Positions 1-6,811 are shown, numbered from the stretch's first letter. The stretch: 7,280 bases of DNA from Pseudomonadales bacterium (GCA_029244465.1 JAQWQN010000071.1:1-7280), one strand, 5' to 3'. The notes: a model not told the origin generated them from the sequence alone. Numbers and translations: made by a program.

Positions 1-1022
1 CTTGGTCGAGCTAACCTCTGCTTTTCGAGAATACGCTCGGCGACACTTATCATTTCTTCTCGCGCCCGATCAAACTGGCTAAAGAGCGCGAATTGTTCCT
101 CTGCTCGTACAAGATTTTGACCCTGCTCTGAGGTTTTAAAGTAAACATCACCGTGCAGGTGGTCAGTTAAAAACCGAACCGCAAGCATCAACGATATATG
201 GGCAGGCGCGAGCGCGGCGTCCTCAGGGTTCGAACGCTTTTGAGCAGCTGCAAAGCCCGAGAAACAAGCCGCAAACCGATCGATGTCATAACCCCCGGCG
301 CTAAAACAAACCGATCGTACGAGATCACCAAAATCCCAGGCCCAATGTCCGTACATGGCTGTATCGAAATCTATCACGGCAATAACGTTTGCCCCCGCGC
401 TGTCAAAAAGCACGTTGTTAACCTTGCAATCCCCATGTATGTGGCAGTGTCGCTCAACCAAGGTTTCCGCGAGAGCAAAATTTTTGTCCACAATCGCTAA
501 AAGTTTGTTGGGCGCGCGTGACCGAACCTTTGAGAACTCGTCCAAGTAATGGCGCAGATTGAGAAAACCTCCGATCGTATCTTCGAAGGGTGTCTCGATC
601 GATTCAATAACCTGCTGTAAAAGACCGAAAGCACGCCCAACACTCTCTATTTGTTGCAGATTCTGAAGTGGATCGATCGTCTTACCGCCTTCTATGTAAT
701 GCCACAATCGCCACAGCCCGCTTGTTGCACGAACAGTTGTATTGCCATTTCGATCACGCATCAGTCTGGGTACAAAATAATCACTTTGTTGGCGCCAATT
801 TTCGAGCAATCGTTCCGTTTGGCACATGACGAGACTGGCGTCTTTAAAGACATACTCGTTGATCCTTTGCAGCACATAGCGCTCCGCCTGTTTAGCCGGC
901 GTTACCAAATACGTATCGTGAATATGTCCGTCGCCGAGCGGGGCAAGCTTCGCGGTATGAAACAAACTCTCGTCAAACGACAGTAGAACCGATGATGGTG
1001 CATCAACTTCAATATCAATCAC
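1..1022 (-). CDS. NahK-like N-acetylhexosamine 1-kinase (APH-fold phosphotransferase), 3' end cut by window edge
   Basis: Predicted cytoplasmic kinase transferring phosphate from ATP to C1 of GlcNAc/GalNAc. The frame is open from a GTG at 1022 to the left edge (340 residues seen; NahK has about 360, so only a short C-terminal piece is missing). An in-frame TAG lies two codons upstream of the GTG (1028-1026) and no ATG occurs before residue 66, so GTG is the best start. Seen: N-lobe motif GDGHIHDTYLV (30-40) followed by YVLQRINEYVF (49-59); catalytic loop HGDCKVNN (196-203, Asp198 the likely base); metal site DFD (218-220); and RFLTDHLHGDVYF (283-295), which closely resembles the C-terminal part of Bifidobacterium NahK as I recall it. 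The start overlaps the end of the upstream hexosaminidase gene by 8 nt, implying translational coupling. There is no clear Shine-Dalgarno of its own. Automated annotation may call it only 'aminoglycoside phosphotransferase'. GlcNAc versus GalNAc preference cannot be read from sequence. Confidence 0.88.
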   Translation of the reverse strand, partial: MIDIEVDAPSSVLLSFDESLFHTAKLAPLGDGHIHDTYLVTPAKQAERYVLQRINEYVFKDASLVMCQTERLLENWRQQSDYFVPRLMRDRNGNTTVRATSGLWRLWHYIEGGKTIDPLQNLQQIESVGRAFGLLQQVIESIETPFEDTIGGFLNLRHYLDEFSKVRSRAPNKLLAIVDKNFALAETLVERHCHIHGDCKVNNVLFDSAGANVIAVIDFDTAMYGHWAWDFGDLVRSVCFSAGGYDIDRFAACFSGFAAAQKRSNPEDAALAPAHISLMLAVRFLTDHLHGDVYFKTSEQGQNLVRAEEQFALFSQFDRAREEMISVAERILEKQRLARP

Positions 1023-2898
1023 GCGCTAACCACGCATGCACGGGCGCCAACATAAACTCGCCAAAGGGCCGGTAATATTCAACAGCCCTCTCGGCGTCAA
1101 GCGTGCCATCAACCATAAGCTGTGCAAATTCTTGCAGCCCAACGACAGCCATCTGTACATCCTCCGGCCAGGCACCGACATCCTCCGCCAAAACGCCTTC
1201 AGCAAATGAAAGCCAGGTCGCCTCATTCGCTTTGCGCAATGCACGTGCACTTAGACTCTCAGGGGAGATGAAATCTATGACACGATCCAGCGGAGTACCA
1301 ACCCGATAGGGCCTTGCTTGGGGCATCTCAGAACCTGCAATACGCGCCTCCAGCGCTTGCTGCCCAAGCAAGCGGCCATACCATTTTACTGGCTCGAAAT
1401 ACCTCGCGATCTCAACTTGAGTCTCACTCAAACCAATCCTTGTCAACTGGCGGGAAATTTCTGCACTGTGATTGAACGGCGGGGCGCCCAGCAGGGACTC
1501 GAGACGGATGTAGAAATCTCTGACATCGCCGCCCGGCTCGCTCCATAGTTGCTCGGCGACAGCAGGAAGGCGCGACCACAGTCTGATTGCAAGTGTTTGC
1601 TCGTCAACAAGTTCAGACCAAAGGCAGGCCTCGCCACCGATGACCCCAGAGAGATCCGGGTCCGTCTCAATGGCATCGTCACGCCACTGCTTTGTCCACT
1701 CCAACCCTTCTGCAACATGTCCCAGCCTTAGATCTTGTTGTTGCTCGTCCTCGAGCGCGACCCATTCAGACTGAGGCGCGCTTGGGTCAAAGGCATAATG
1801 CATATCCGCAGGAAACGACAAGTCTAGGTAGTACGGCGCGGATATGATGCAAGCCAGGCCTTTGTCCAACGCTCGGTCTCTGGACGTTGCGCCACGCCAG
1901 TTTTGCACGACCAGATTCGGCATGTCCGGATGTAGAACCTCATCCCATGCGATTGCTTTTTTAGAGTGCTCACGCAACGCGTCCACGATGCGGGTCGTAA
2001 AGTAATTCTGCACCGCGCGCCCATCTACCAATCCCTTCTCGACTTGCAGTGCTTTGACCGATTGATCCTCACTCCACCAGGCAGGATGAACCTCATCACC
2101 ACCAATATGGACGTAGTCATCGGGAAAGACCGTGGCGAGTTCAACAAATATCTGCGTCACAGCCTCATAGACCGGCTCGCTGGATGGGTCCAAGCAAGCC
2201 TGGTGGACACCGAATCTATCCGTGGCGACAACTTTCTGGAAGCCCCATTCAGGGTAAGCCGTTAACCAGCTTGTTACATGGCCTGGCACATCCAATTCAG
2301 GTATTACCCGTATACCTCTGGCACTGGCGTAGCCGACTAGGTCTTGCAATTCATCTTGAGAATAGTGGTCATTACTTGCCAGTCTTGGGAACGCTTTGCA
2401 CTCAAACCGAAAGGCTTGGTCATCAGTAAGATGCAGGTGGAGCACGTTGATTTTGAGTTCCGCCAAACCATCGATCACTCTTCGCAACGCAGCAACCGAT
2501 ACAAAATGGCGCGCGACATCGAGCAACACTCCACGCCATGAATAGCGTGGTTGATCATCGATCGAGGCAACCTCGGCAAAGCCACCGAAACGATAGAGCT
2601 GACCAAGCGTTGTGACAGCGTGTAATCCGCCAAATTGACTACCGGCAGAAATCCGCCAACCCTGTTCAGTTTTCTCAAGGCGATAACTCTCATCGTCACC
2701 AAACCTCGGTACCTCACCAACAATATTGGCCACATCAATCTCGATCATCCCAGTCTCGTACGCGCTCAGGCACAGATCCACCCTAGCCTCGATTGCCACA
2801 TTGGCATCGCGCAACCATCGCAGCGACGTCGCACCGGAGGGTGAGCGCCGAGACTTGTCTATCTCGACGCTATAAAGTCGCGGCAGAGTGTTAAGCAC
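1015..2898 (-). CDS. GH20 exo-beta-N-acetylhexosaminidase, cytoplasmic
   Basis: Hydrolyses terminal beta-linked GlcNAc/GalNAc by substrate-assisted catalysis. The 627 residues start with GTG (2898-2896), preceded by GAGG at 7-nt spacing. Layout: N-terminal GH20b-like domain (about 1-115), TIM-barrel catalytic domain (about 118-455), then a C-terminal region of about 150 residues with no function I recognise. Seen motifs: WRGVLLDVARHF (121-132, with substrate-binding Arg122), HLHLTDDQAFR (154-164), PELDVPGHV (200-208), the catalytic pair in HIGGDEVHP (Asp268-Glu269), AWDE (317-320), QNWRG (332-336) and GGEACLWSE (421-429). All catalytic residues expected for GH20 look intact. The N-terminus has no hydrophobic signal or lipobox, so the enzyme should act inside the cell on imported oligosaccharides. 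It is first in a unit with the downstream NahK-like kinase and is divergent from the SIS isomerase gene. The chitobiose versus glycan substrate question is open. Confidence 0.95.
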   Translation of the reverse strand: MLNTLPRLYSVEIDKSRRSPSGATSLRWLRDANVAIEARVDLCLSAYETGMIEIDVANIVGEVPRFGDDESYRLEKTEQGWRISAGSQFGGLHAVTTLGQLYRFGGFAEVASIDDQPRYSWRGVLLDVARHFVSVAALRRVIDGLAELKINVLHLHLTDDQAFRFECKAFPRLASNDHYSQDELQDLVGYASARGIRVIPELDVPGHVTSWLTAYPEWGFQKVVATDRFGVHQACLDPSSEPVYEAVTQIFVELATVFPDDYVHIGGDEVHPAWWSEDQSVKALQVEKGLVDGRAVQNYFTTRIVDALREHSKKAIAWDEVLHPDMPNLVVQNWRGATSRDRALDKGLACIISAPYYLDLSFPADMHYAFDPSAPQSEWVALEDEQQQDLRLGHVAEGLEWTKQWRDDAIETDPDLSGVIGGEACLWSELVDEQTLAIRLWSRLPAVAEQLWSEPGGDVRDFYIRLESLLGAPPFNHSAEISRQLTRIGLSETQVEIARYFEPVKWYGRLLGQQALEARIAGSEMPQARPYRVGTPLDRVIDFISPESLSARALRKANEATWLSFAEGVLAEDVGAWPEDVQMAVVGLQEFAQLMVDGTLDAERAVEYYRPFGEFMLAPVHAWLARD

Positions 2899-2966
2899 CT
2901 TGGGGCCTCGTCTTCTTGTTCATCGTTTCTGCCCGTGACACCATTGGTTTTAAATTCATTCAAGGG
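2899..2966. promoter_or_regulatory. Divergent intergenic region, hexosaminidase / SIS isomerase
   Basis: This short gap between two divergent genes must carry the promoters for both, unless they lie inside the genes. It holds GAGG (the ribosome site of the minus-strand gene) and an A+T-rich TTTTAAATT near 2950 that could be a -10 region for either strand. No convincing -35 partner or operator palindrome is visible, so individual promoter elements are not called. Confidence 0.35.
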
Positions 2967-3584
2967 ATGCTATTGGACATCAAAGAACGCATGCAAGCGG
3001 TATTACAAGCTGAGGCCGCCGCGATCAACGCCATTGAACTCGACGATACCTTCGTTCGCGCCGTCGAAATCATGCTCGCGTGCAAAGGGAAAATCGTGAC
3101 CACAGGCATGGGTAAGGCTGGATATCTTGCCCACAAGTTTGCAGCAACCCTTTGTTCAACAGCAACGCCCGCCGTCTTTATCCATCCAGCGGAAGCTGCC
3201 CACGGCGATTTAGGCTTGGTCGCGGCCAACGATGTCATGTTGGCTTTTTCTACTAGCGGCAAGAGCCGTGAGGTGATAGAGATTCTGGAACTTTCTCGCC
3301 ACTTGGGCGTAGAGACTGTCATTGGCGTCACCTCGCACCCCGAATCCGATTTACGAAATCTTTCAGATTTTGTCTTGGACATGGGGGTCATTAAAGAGCC
3401 CTGTCCGCTCGGTCTTACCCCAAGTGCATCAATGGCGGTTATGCAAGCCATCACCGACGCCATTTCACTAGCGTTGATGGAACAAAAAGGTGTGACCAAA
3501 GAAGAATACGGACTCCGTCATCACGGTGGCTATCTTGGCCGCGCGGCGCGCACTGATAATGTTCCTCACCGCGAGGAGAAATGA
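2967..3584 (+). CDS. SIS-domain sugar-phosphate isomerase, KdsD/KpsF/GutQ type, without CBS domains
   Basis: Likely aldose-ketose isomerase on phosphosugars. The closest known activity is D-arabinose-5-phosphate isomerase, which supplies Kdo synthesis. From the ATG at 2967 it has 205 residues, one SIS domain, against about 325 for full KdsD with two CBS domains. Seen: phosphosugar loop TGMGKAG (Lys50), HPAEAAHGDLG (73-83), STSGKSREV (Glu102), KEPCPLG (143-149, Glu144) and HHGGYLGR near the end (His185). These match the Lys, Glu, Glu and His positions important in E. coli KdsD. The usual SGE has become SGK. The start is uncertain: AAGGG directly abuts the ATG at 2967, and sits better, 6 nt before a TTG at 2973; the frame also reaches a TTG at 2916. 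The end overlaps the DUF2306 pseudogene start as ATGA. Proximity to hexosamine genes could mean another sugar phosphate is the real substrate; this is inference. Confidence 0.85.
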   Translation: MLLDIKERMQAVLQAEAAAINAIELDDTFVRAVEIMLACKGKIVTTGMGKAGYLAHKFAATLCSTATPAVFIHPAEAAHGDLGLVAANDVMLAFSTSGKSREVIEILELSRHLGVETVIGVTSHPESDLRNLSDFVLDMGVIKEPCPLGLTPSASMAVMQAITDAISLALMEQKGVTKEEYGLRHHGGYLGRAARTDNVPHREEK

Positions 3585-4212
3585 TCCGAGGAGAAATTAT
3601 TCAGAGAGTCATTCCAACCCTTCTATTTGGTTTACTACTGGTTACCTCAGCCGCAATTGCCCTGCACGCGGTAGGCTTTCAAATGGCTATTTTTGGTGAC
3701 CCGGAAACCCACGCACGGTTCCCGTCGATGCCCATCGCGCGCACCCTCCATATCCTTGCTGGCGGCACGGTAGTGCTGATAGGTGGTTTCCAATTTAGCC
3801 AGCGCTGACGCGACAGGTTCGTCGCGCTGCATCGCAGCCTCGGTCGCGTTTATTTCATCCTAGTCGCTTTAGGCGGAACCGGCAGTATGTTTCTTGCCCC
3901 CGTCGCAGAAGGTGGATTAGTTGCCAAAATCGGCATTTTTATGCTCGGCGTCTTGTGATTTTTTAGTGGATGACAGGCTTATGCCGCCATTCGCCGACGC
4001 GACATCCAACGCTCCGAGAGTGGATGATACGCAGCTTCGCGATGACTTTTGCTGCTGTGACTTTGCGCCTTTACTTAGGGTTGTTCGCAGTGATGGCGGT
4101 GCCCTTCGACGAAGCCTATCCAGTTGTTGCCTGGTTAAGCTAGGAACCAAACTTAATCCTAGTAGAATGGTACCTAGCGCTAAAAAGAACCCGCTCCCCG
4201 ATGCTGGCATAG
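3581..4212 (+). pseudogene. DUF2306 membrane protein, degraded (four in-frame stops and a frameshift)
   Basis: The remains of a polytopic membrane protein of unknown function are readable over about 210 codons. It starts at ATG 3581 (GAGGAG just upstream, ATGA overlap with the SIS gene) and reads 75 codons with a first membrane segment (about residues 9-31), then HILAGG...GGFQFSQR, and meets TGA at 3806. The same frame continues with ALHRSLGRVYF and APVAEGGL, meets TGA at 3956 and 3971, then AYAAIRRRDIQR. Near 4010-4020 one base is missing. Frame +3 then gives EWMIRSFAMTFAAVTLRLYL, TAG at 4141, and EPNLILVEWYLALKR, ending in TAG at 4210-4212. Order and motifs (HxLAG, LHRxLGR, AIRRxDIxxHRxWMIR, FAAVTLRLYL) are those of DUF2306. 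Family pattern puts Trp at 3956, 3971 and 4141, and possibly at 3806. The residual 75-residue ORF is probably not a functional protein. Sequencing error is the main alternative but would need five separate errors. Confidence 0.87.
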
Positions 4213-4254
4213 GTAAACTTTTTTACCCTTCAAGCAAGTTGGCCGAGAGCGAGC

Positions 4255-4377
4255 ATGTATCACCATCATTATCGCCAAGGTAGAGAAACACCCGTCGATT
4301 TTGCAATAGGTCAGTCCCATTGCCATCGCCTTACCCGCCAAGTTAGTGCGTCCACCAATTGCTCAAACCTTCTCTAA
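4255..4377 (+). CDS. Possible small upstream ORF (40 aa), leader of amidohydrolase gene
   Basis: An ATG-started frame of 40 codons lies in the gap between the DUF2306 pseudogene and the amidohydrolase gene. Its product begins MYHHHYRQGRE, contains five His and two Cys, and has no hydrophobic segment and no family I recognise. Upstream there is only a weak purine stretch (GAGAGCGAG), so translation is not well supported. Its TAA (4375-4377) falls immediately after the left arm of the dyad that covers the next gene's ribosome site, which is why it is listed. A chance ORF of this size in about 200 bases of non-coding DNA is quite possible. Confidence 0.15.
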   Translation: MYHHHYRQGRETPVDFAIGQSHCHRLTRQVSASTNCSNLL

Positions 4378-4410
4378 CGGCTAACCTGAAGCCTTCGTTA
4401 TTGAGAAGGT
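4367..4410 (+). promoter_or_regulatory. Inverted repeat covering the amidohydrolase ribosome binding site
   Basis: ACCTTCTC (4367-4374) is the exact reverse complement of GAGAAGGT (4403-4410). Inside, TAACG (4375-4379) pairs with CGTTA (4396-4400), separated from the outer stem only by a TT bulge, and GCT/AGC (4380-4382 / 4390-4392) can extend the pairing. The right arm contains the Shine-Dalgarno GAAGG, 7 nt before the ATG at 4417. In RNA this would fold into a stem of 13 pairs with one bulge that hides the ribosome site; in DNA it could be an operator. A weak TTGCTC (4359-4364) and TAACCT (4382-4387) at 17-nt spacing could be a promoter, in which case only the operator reading would hold. 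Confidence 0.45.
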
Positions 4411-4416
4411 GCGGAC

Positions 4417-6126
4417 ATGTACGATCTAATTATCAGCGGCGGCACTATCGTCGATGGTTCCGGCGAGACACGATTCAAAGGCGACATTGCAATCAGCGGT
4501 GAAAAAATAGTCGCGGTGGGCAACGTCAACGGCGAAGCAAAAAGCACAATCGACGCCACAGGTTTACTGGTCACACCAGGGTGGGTCGATGTCCATACAC
4601 ACTACGATGGCCAAGCCACTTGGGATCCAGTCCTCGCGCCGTCCAGTTGGCACGGAGTGACGACAGTCGTCATGGGCAATTGCGGCGTCGGTTTTGCGCC
4701 GGTTCGGCCCGGCGATCAACAATATCTGATCGAGCTAATGGAAGGTGTTGAAGACATCCCTGGCGCTGCACTTGCAGAGGGTATTGATTGGAACTGGGAG
4801 TCTTTTCCAGAATACCTAGACGCGCTCGAAACCAAGAAGCGCACAATTGATGTTGCCGCCCAGGTACCGCATGGCGCTATCCGCGCCTACGTTATGGGCG
4901 ATCGATGTAACACGCAAGATGATATCCCGACCGACGATGAACTAGTGGCTATGCAAGCTTTGGTTCGCGAAGGAATCGAAGCGGGCGCGGTAGGTTTCTC
5001 CAGCTCCCGGACTTGGCTACACAAAGACAAACATGGTGTCCATGTGCCGGGCACTTTTGCCGGGAGCGACGAGATGCTGGCTCTGGGGCTTTCTATGAAA
5101 GGGCTCGAACACGGTATTTTCGAGATGGTATCTGATCACCTAGGCGATGATGATGAGTGGGCGTGGATCGAGCAGTTTGCACGGGAAACCGGTCGACCAA
5201 TCACACTTGTTGCCACGTCGGCAGCGGCCTTCGAAGGCAATAAGATGTACAACATAGCGGAATCAGCACGACAAAAAGGCATCGAGGTACGTCCGCAAAT
5301 CGCAGGCCGGCCAACTGGCGTGCTGCATGGTCTACAGTCCAACTTTCACGTTTTCTCATTCGCACCATCTTTCGCAGCGCTCGCTGAGCTACCGCTCGAG
5401 GAACTCGTTACGGCGCTAGGAGACCCTGCGACTAAAGCAACGATTATGGGCGAAGTCGACAAAAATCGACCGATGCCGCTGACCGGATCATTGAATGATT
5501 TGTTGTGGCAGATCTTCCCGCTTGGCGACAAGCCGAACTATGAACCCAGACGCGAAGAGAGCGTCGCTGGGCTTGCGGCTAGCAGCGACGAAGACCCATT
5601 CTCACTCATGTACGACATGCTGGTTGATAATGACGGCAAAGAACTCTTCTATCAGCCACTGGGTGGCTACCAGCAGTACACGTTCGATTTTTTCCGGAAA
5701 TCTATGTCGCACCCGAACGTTCTATTTGGCCTATCCGATGGTGGCGCGCACTGCGGCATCATCGCCGACGCCGGAATGCCAAGTTTTATCTTAGGCCATT
5801 GGGCGCGAGACCGAACCAACGGTGAACAGTTCGATCTGGAATTTCTAGTCAGAAAGTTGTCACGAGACACGGCCGAAGCCTTTGGTATGTTGGATCGTGG
5901 CCTCTTACAAGAAGGCTGTTTAGCCGACGTTAACATTATCGACTTTGACGCGTTGCAACTGCATCGCCCAGAGGCAGTCCACGATCTTCCGACGGGTGGT
6001 AAACGGTTGGTACAGCGTGTAGAGGGCTATCGTCACATCATTAAACGTGGCGAAGAGATCTTTAACGATGGTGAGCATACAGGCGCATTGCCCGGCAAGT
6101 TAGTCCGCGGGGGCGCTGTCGCGTAA
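4417..6126 (+). CDS. Amidohydrolase, N-acyl-D-amino-acid deacylase (COG3653-like) family
   Basis: Metal-dependent amidohydrolase of 569 residues, probably cytoplasmic (no signal peptide), hydrolysing an N-acyl or cyclic amide bond. Start ATG 4417 follows AAGG at 7-nt spacing. Seen: N-terminal beta-sandwich strands MYDLIISGGTIVDGSG; metal motif DVHTHYDGQ (58-66, His60 and His62); MGNCGVGFAP (86-95, Cys89 equivalent to the bridging Cys of D-aminoacylases); GAVGFSSSR (190-198); GLSDGGAH (438-445, Asp441 the likely catalytic Asp); and the C-terminal sandwich strand GCLADVNIIDF (500-510). These assign the superfamily firmly. Unlike classical D-aminoacylases I do not see the two later His ligands in THxR/SHHK-type motifs: the corresponding strands read FEMVSD (235-240) and ITLVAT (262-267). 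Naming it a D-aminoacylase would therefore be premature; a divergent subfamily with another substrate is likely. It is transcribed alone and ends before a strong terminator. Confidence 0.9.
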   Translation: MYDLIISGGTIVDGSGETRFKGDIAISGEKIVAVGNVNGEAKSTIDATGLLVTPGWVDVHTHYDGQATWDPVLAPSSWHGVTTVVMGNCGVGFAPVRPGDQQYLIELMEGVEDIPGAALAEGIDWNWESFPEYLDALETKKRTIDVAAQVPHGAIRAYVMGDRCNTQDDIPTDDELVAMQALVREGIEAGAVGFSSSRTWLHKDKHGVHVPGTFAGSDEMLALGLSMKGLEHGIFEMVSDHLGDDDEWAWIEQFARETGRPITLVATSAAAFEGNKMYNIAESARQKGIEVRPQIAGRPTGVLHGLQSNFHVFSFAPSFAALAELPLEELVTALGDPATKATIMGEVDKNRPMPLTGSLNDLLWQIFPLGDKPNYEPRREESVAGLAASSDEDPFSLMYDMLVDNDGKELFYQPLGGYQQYTFDFFRKSMSHPNVLFGLSDGGAHCGIIADAGMPSFILGHWARDRTNGEQFDLEFLVRKLSRDTAEAFGMLDRGLLQEGCLADVNIIDFDALQLHRPEAVHDLPTGGKRLVQRVEGYRHIIKRGEEIFNDGEHTGALPGKLVRGGAVA

Positions 6127-6150
6127 AGCTCGGTCTTCACCGCCGACCTT

Positions 6151-6178
6151 AAAAAGGCGAGTTTCACTTGCCTTTTTT
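6151..6178. terminator. Bidirectional intrinsic terminator
   Basis: AAAAAGGCGAG (6151-6161), loop TTTCA, then CTTGCCTTTTT (6167-6177) plus one more T: an 11-pair stem with one G.U wobble, flanked by A-run and T-run. It lies between the convergent amidohydrolase (stop 6124-6126) and CMD-like gene (stop 6197-6199), and can serve both. Confidence 0.88.
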
Positions 6179-6196
6179 GTAAGCTCATCCGCAAAG

Positions 6197-6784
6197 TTAG
6201 CGCACAACGATAGCGTCGTTGTGCCAGGGCGAGACGGCATCGGTTCCCTGGAATGCATGCGGCAACTCTTCCACCATATGATAGGTCGCCGCAAGTCGAC
6301 CAAAACCAACAAAAAAAGCGGCCGTCATGCCCAGCTCGACAATTTCTTCTTGGCTATAGTGCGCACGTAACTCCGCATAAATAGAATCGTCTATGGATAA
6401 ATGATCGGCGGCCATCAATTCCCCAAATTTGATCGCGACCTTCTCAGCATCGGTCAGATCTGGTGACTCTTCAGGTCGCTCTAACGAACACACCAAGTCT
6501 TCCGTAAGTCCATCATTAACCGCATCAGTGTAGCGGATTGCCATACATGAGCGACACTGGTTAAAGAACGCGATACGCAATCGAACAAGCTCAACCAATT
6601 TTTCCGACAATGTACGATTCATTTTCAAACCACCAGAAAACGCTGCCAAACCTTGAACCAGGTCTGGCCGATGCGCCCAATAACGCATGAGGCCCTGTTC
6701 GAGATCTGTCATCCGTTCCGGGTGAAGCAGCTCTTTCATTTCGTCCGGCCAGTCTTCCGCCTTGATCTGTTCTACCCGTGACAT
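6197..6784 (-). CDS. Carboxymuconolactone decarboxylase / AhpD-like family protein
   Basis: An all-helical protein of 195 residues, probably a cytoplasmic thiol-dependent peroxidase-like or oxidoreductase protein. Start ATG 6784-6782 follows AGGTG at 5-nt spacing. Seen: DLEQGLMRYWAHRPDLVQGL (27-46), typical of the helix before the active site; LVELVRLRIAFFNQCRSC (63-80), carrying the Cys77-x-x-Cys80 pair with the preceding helix of the AhpD/CMD fold; and DLTDAEKVAIKFGELM (109-124), typical of the second helical part. In AhpD and most relatives a His follows the second Cys at +4; here Arg84 holds that place (CRSCMAIR), so full peroxidase activity is uncertain. No signal peptide or membrane segment. 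It converges on the amidohydrolase gene with a shared terminator and is downstream of the GNAT gene, about 110 bases away. Substrate unknown; decarboxylase activity is unlikely given the Cys pair. Confidence 0.85.
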   Translation of the reverse strand: MSRVEQIKAEDWPDEMKELLHPERMTDLEQGLMRYWAHRPDLVQGLAAFSGGLKMNRTLSEKLVELVRLRIAFFNQCRSCMAIRYTDAVNDGLTEDLVCSLERPEESPDLTDAEKVAIKFGELMAADHLSIDDSIYAELRAHYSQEEIVELGMTAAFFVGFGRLAATYHMVEELPHAFQGTDAVSPWHNDAIVVR

Positions 6785-6811
6785 ATCCGCACCTACCTTT
6801 ATGGGTTTTTA

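Larger units (their letters stand above)
4213..4416. other. Intergenic gap between DUF2306 pseudogene and amidohydrolase
   Basis: About 200 bases with no recognisable protein family. Its left end has a weak hairpin GGTAAA-CTTT-TTTACC (4212-4227) without a T-run. The rest contains the possible 40-codon ORF and the dyad over the ribosome site, described separately. No convincing sigma-70 promoter is visible. Confidence 0.6.

Noticed and set aside
198..986. Several plus-strand frames opposite the NahK-like kinase
   Set aside because: They are shadows of the kinase frame, which is continuous from 1022 to the left edge and carries all family motifs.
2960..3499. A 179-codon open frame on the minus strand opposite the SIS gene
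   Set aside because: It mirrors the codon structure of the SIS gene, its translation shows no family motif, and the plus-strand frame has clear catalytic motifs.
3806..3973. UGA read as tryptophan (recoding) across the genome
   Set aside because: The hexosaminidase and SIS genes end at TGA where their families end, TGG is used for Trp throughout, and the same gene also has TAG and a frameshift.
4212..4227. Hairpin GGTAAA-CTTT-TTTACC as a terminator
   Set aside because: Only six weak pairs and no T-run afterwards.
3921..4283. A 120-codon plus-strand frame over the second half of the DUF2306 region
   Set aside because: Its translation is Ser/Cys/Arg-rich with no family pattern, whereas the other two frames of the same strand give recognisable DUF2306 segments.
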